Assembly: GCA_963819685.1 (NCBI GenBank)
Contig: CAWFXI010000011.1
Coordinates: forward strand, 310,001 to 374,000
Origin: CAIUGU01 sp963819685
Lineage (GTDB): Bacteria > Pseudomonadota > Gammaproteobacteria > Steroidobacterales > Steroidobacteraceae
DNA length: 64,000 bases
Direction: 5' to 3'
Shown in pieces: positions 62,990 through 64,000 of the stretch. The notes beneath the pieces are model-generated. The model saw only the letters and a program-made list of their open reading frames with translations. It was not told where the DNA came from and did no database searches. The position numbers and the translations under genes are program-made. Position 1 is the first letter of the stretch. Each line of letters begins with the position of its first letter.

Positions 62990-63097
62990 ACGTTGGCTGG
63001 ATCCTTGCCGATTGTCGTATTCAAGAGCGATTGGTGAGGATTGGGAACTGCGAGTCAGATTAAAAACGTGGTCCATTTGTCATGGGGGTAACTGCAT

Positions 63098-64000
63098 ATG
63101 AAGAATTCAAAAGCGAGTCGCTTACTGCTGCTGTCAGTTGGACTGGTTCTAAGCCAGGCACGCGTACAGGCGGCTGAACCGGCGGCCGAACCGCTGACCG
63201 AAATCACGGTCACTGCTTCCCGCGTCGCGCGCGAAGGGTTCAGCGCACCGACACCGACCACCGTCATCGGCCCGGAACTGCTTGAGGCCCGCGCCGCCAC
63301 CAACATCCTTGACGTCATCAACGAGCAACCGGCATTTCGAAACACCGCTACGCAGCAGTCCAATTCGATCGGCGCCGGTGGCCTCGCCGGAATCGATCTC
63401 CGGGGCTTGGGGACCATCAGATCGCTGGTGCTGGTGAATGGTCGCCGGCACGTTCCAACCAGCTCCAACGGCACGGTCAACATCAATCTGATCCCGGCCA
63501 GCCTGATTGAGCGCACCGAAGTCGTGACAGGCGGCGCCTCGGCTGCCTGGGGTTCGGATGCCGTCGCTGGCGTCGTCAACCTGATCCTGAAGAATGACCT
63601 CCAGGGCCTCGAAAGCAACGTCTCCTACGGTGCTTCGACAGAGGGCGATTACGAGGAATACAACGTCAGCCTGGCGGGCGGTACGAGTTTCGCCGATGGT
63701 CGCGGGCACTTCATGGCAGGTGGCGAGTATGTCGACAACAAGGGCGTCGGCCGGAAGGACGGTGCTCGAGACTGGGCGAATGAGCGCTGGTGGACGATCA
63801 GCCTCCCCGCAAATCGCGCTGCCGGGCTGCCATCGCGTCTTGTCACCCCGGACGTGTGGTTTTCAGACCTGCTGTCGCCGAGTGGTGTGATCAACGGCCG
63901 GCCCGCCAGCGCTGCCAACGGCAACTTCAACAGCAACGCGCTCGACAACATCATCTTCAATGACGGCGGAAGCGGCCTCGGGACGTTTGACCTCGGAAAT
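63098..64000 (+). CDS. TonB-dependent outer-membrane receptor (partial, runs off the window)
   Basis: The first 301 codons of a large receptor. A signal peptide (ASRLLLLSVGLVLSQARVQA) is followed by the TonB box region EPLTEITVTASR and the plug domain: TTVIGPELLEARAATNILDVINEQPAF, GIDLRGLGTIRSLVLVNGRRHVP, IPASLIERTEVVTGGASAAWGSDAVAGVVNLILK. Barrel strands begin around residue 170. The RLVLVNGRR and SAAWGSDAVAGVVN wording is of the type found in large receptors of sugar- or aromatic-degrading environmental bacteria. The ligand is unknown. GGGGG about 10 bases upstream supports ATG 63098; an ATG at 63081-63083 is out of frame. Confidence 0.9.
   Translation, partial: MKNSKASRLLLLSVGLVLSQARVQAAEPAAEPLTEITVTASRVAREGFSAPTPTTVIGPELLEARAATNILDVINEQPAFRNTATQQSNSIGAGGLAGIDLRGLGTIRSLVLVNGRRHVPTSSNGTVNINLIPASLIERTEVVTGGASAAWGSDAVAGVVNLILKNDLQGLESNVSYGASTEGDYEEYNVSLAGGTSFADGRGHFMAGGEYVDNKGVGRKDGARDWANERWWTISLPANRAAGLPSRLVTPDVWFSDLLSPSGVINGRPASAANGNFNSNALDNIIFNDGGSGLGTFDLGN

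Larger units (their letters stand above)
62831..63097. other. Intergenic region between relA and the TonB-dependent receptor
   Basis: The longest gene-free gap in the window (267 bases) and clearly AT-richer than its surroundings. It holds a direct repeat at 62892-62914, a sigma-70-like promoter at 62961-62989 overlapped by an inverted repeat, and the GGGGG ribosome binding site at 63084-63088. I found no ORF above about 30 residues with coding character. Confidence 0.5.

Overview
The window looks like chromosomal DNA of a free-living, GC-rich gammaproteobacterium. The evidence is gene order and content: an intact ruvC-ruvA-ruvB-ybgC-tolQ-tolR-tolA-tolB-pal-cpoB-queE-queC-tRNA-Lys block, a complete ccmABCDEFGHI cytochrome c maturation operon, a uvrC-pgsA-tRNA-Gly-tRNA-Cys block, thrABC, a PhoPQ-like pair followed by hrpA, and a monofunctional RelA. 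PHA synthase and thiolase, a class II DAHP synthase, kynA, and a long TonB-dependent receptor at the right edge suggest an aerobic environmental lineage near Xanthomonadales, Nevskiales or Steroidobacterales. That placement is inference. I see no phage, insertion sequence, CRISPR array or obvious island.

Layout. 1-3025 (+): end of a GNAT acetyltransferase, a homocysteine S-methyltransferase with two frameshifts, a GNAT protein, a VOC protein and a YdjA-type nitroreductase. 3026-7028: phaC (-) divergent from thiolase phaA (+), then a MaoC-type hydratase. 7035-13758 (-): the ccm operon, including the 56-residue ccmD. 13917-17366: tRNA-Leu (+), tRNA-Cys and tRNA-Gly (-), pgsA, uvrC and a frameshifted uracil-DNA glycosylase. 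17382-29120: RluE-type pseudouridine synthase (+), then on (-) class II DAHP synthase, hrpA, phoQ, phoP, a PepSY protein, a glycine-zipper protein, mazG, nudL and fumC. 29213-39062 (+): purB, a hypothetical, nudJ, mnmA, acnA, msrP, msrQ and a PepSY-TM protein. 39136-43645 (-): kynA, a YgjP-like metalloprotease, fadH and a secreted hypothetical. 43743-49850: tatD (+), then NERD protein, thrC, thrB and thrA (-). 49994-51289 (-): an ExeA-like ATPase fused to an FHA domain. 51494-60411 (-): tRNA-Lys, queC, queE, cpoB, pal, tolB, tolA, tolR, tolQ, ybgC, ruvB, ruvA, ruvC. 60674-62830 (+): relA. 63098-end (+): partial TonB-dependent receptor.

Most of the window is housekeeping, tightly packed and often with overlapping start and stop codons. 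No gene-free stretch exceeds about 270 bases. The main functional blocks are cytochrome c maturation, the Tol-Pal envelope machine, Holliday-junction processing, threonine synthesis, queuosine precursor synthesis and periplasmic methionine sulfoxide repair.

Six sites carry apparent single-base indels in conserved genes (about 29, 216, 530, 10850, 16950 and 54160). Five are +1 and one is -1, and some hit genes that should be indispensable. Consensus or sequencing error is the simplest explanation, so those frames should be read with caution. I found no clearly new multi-gene system. The best leads are the ExeA-FHA ATPase with a degenerate Walker B motif, the inverted tRNA-Leu, the phoQ-hrpA coupling, the MsrPQ/PepSY-TM neighbourhood, and the symmetric sequence overlapping the receptor promoter.
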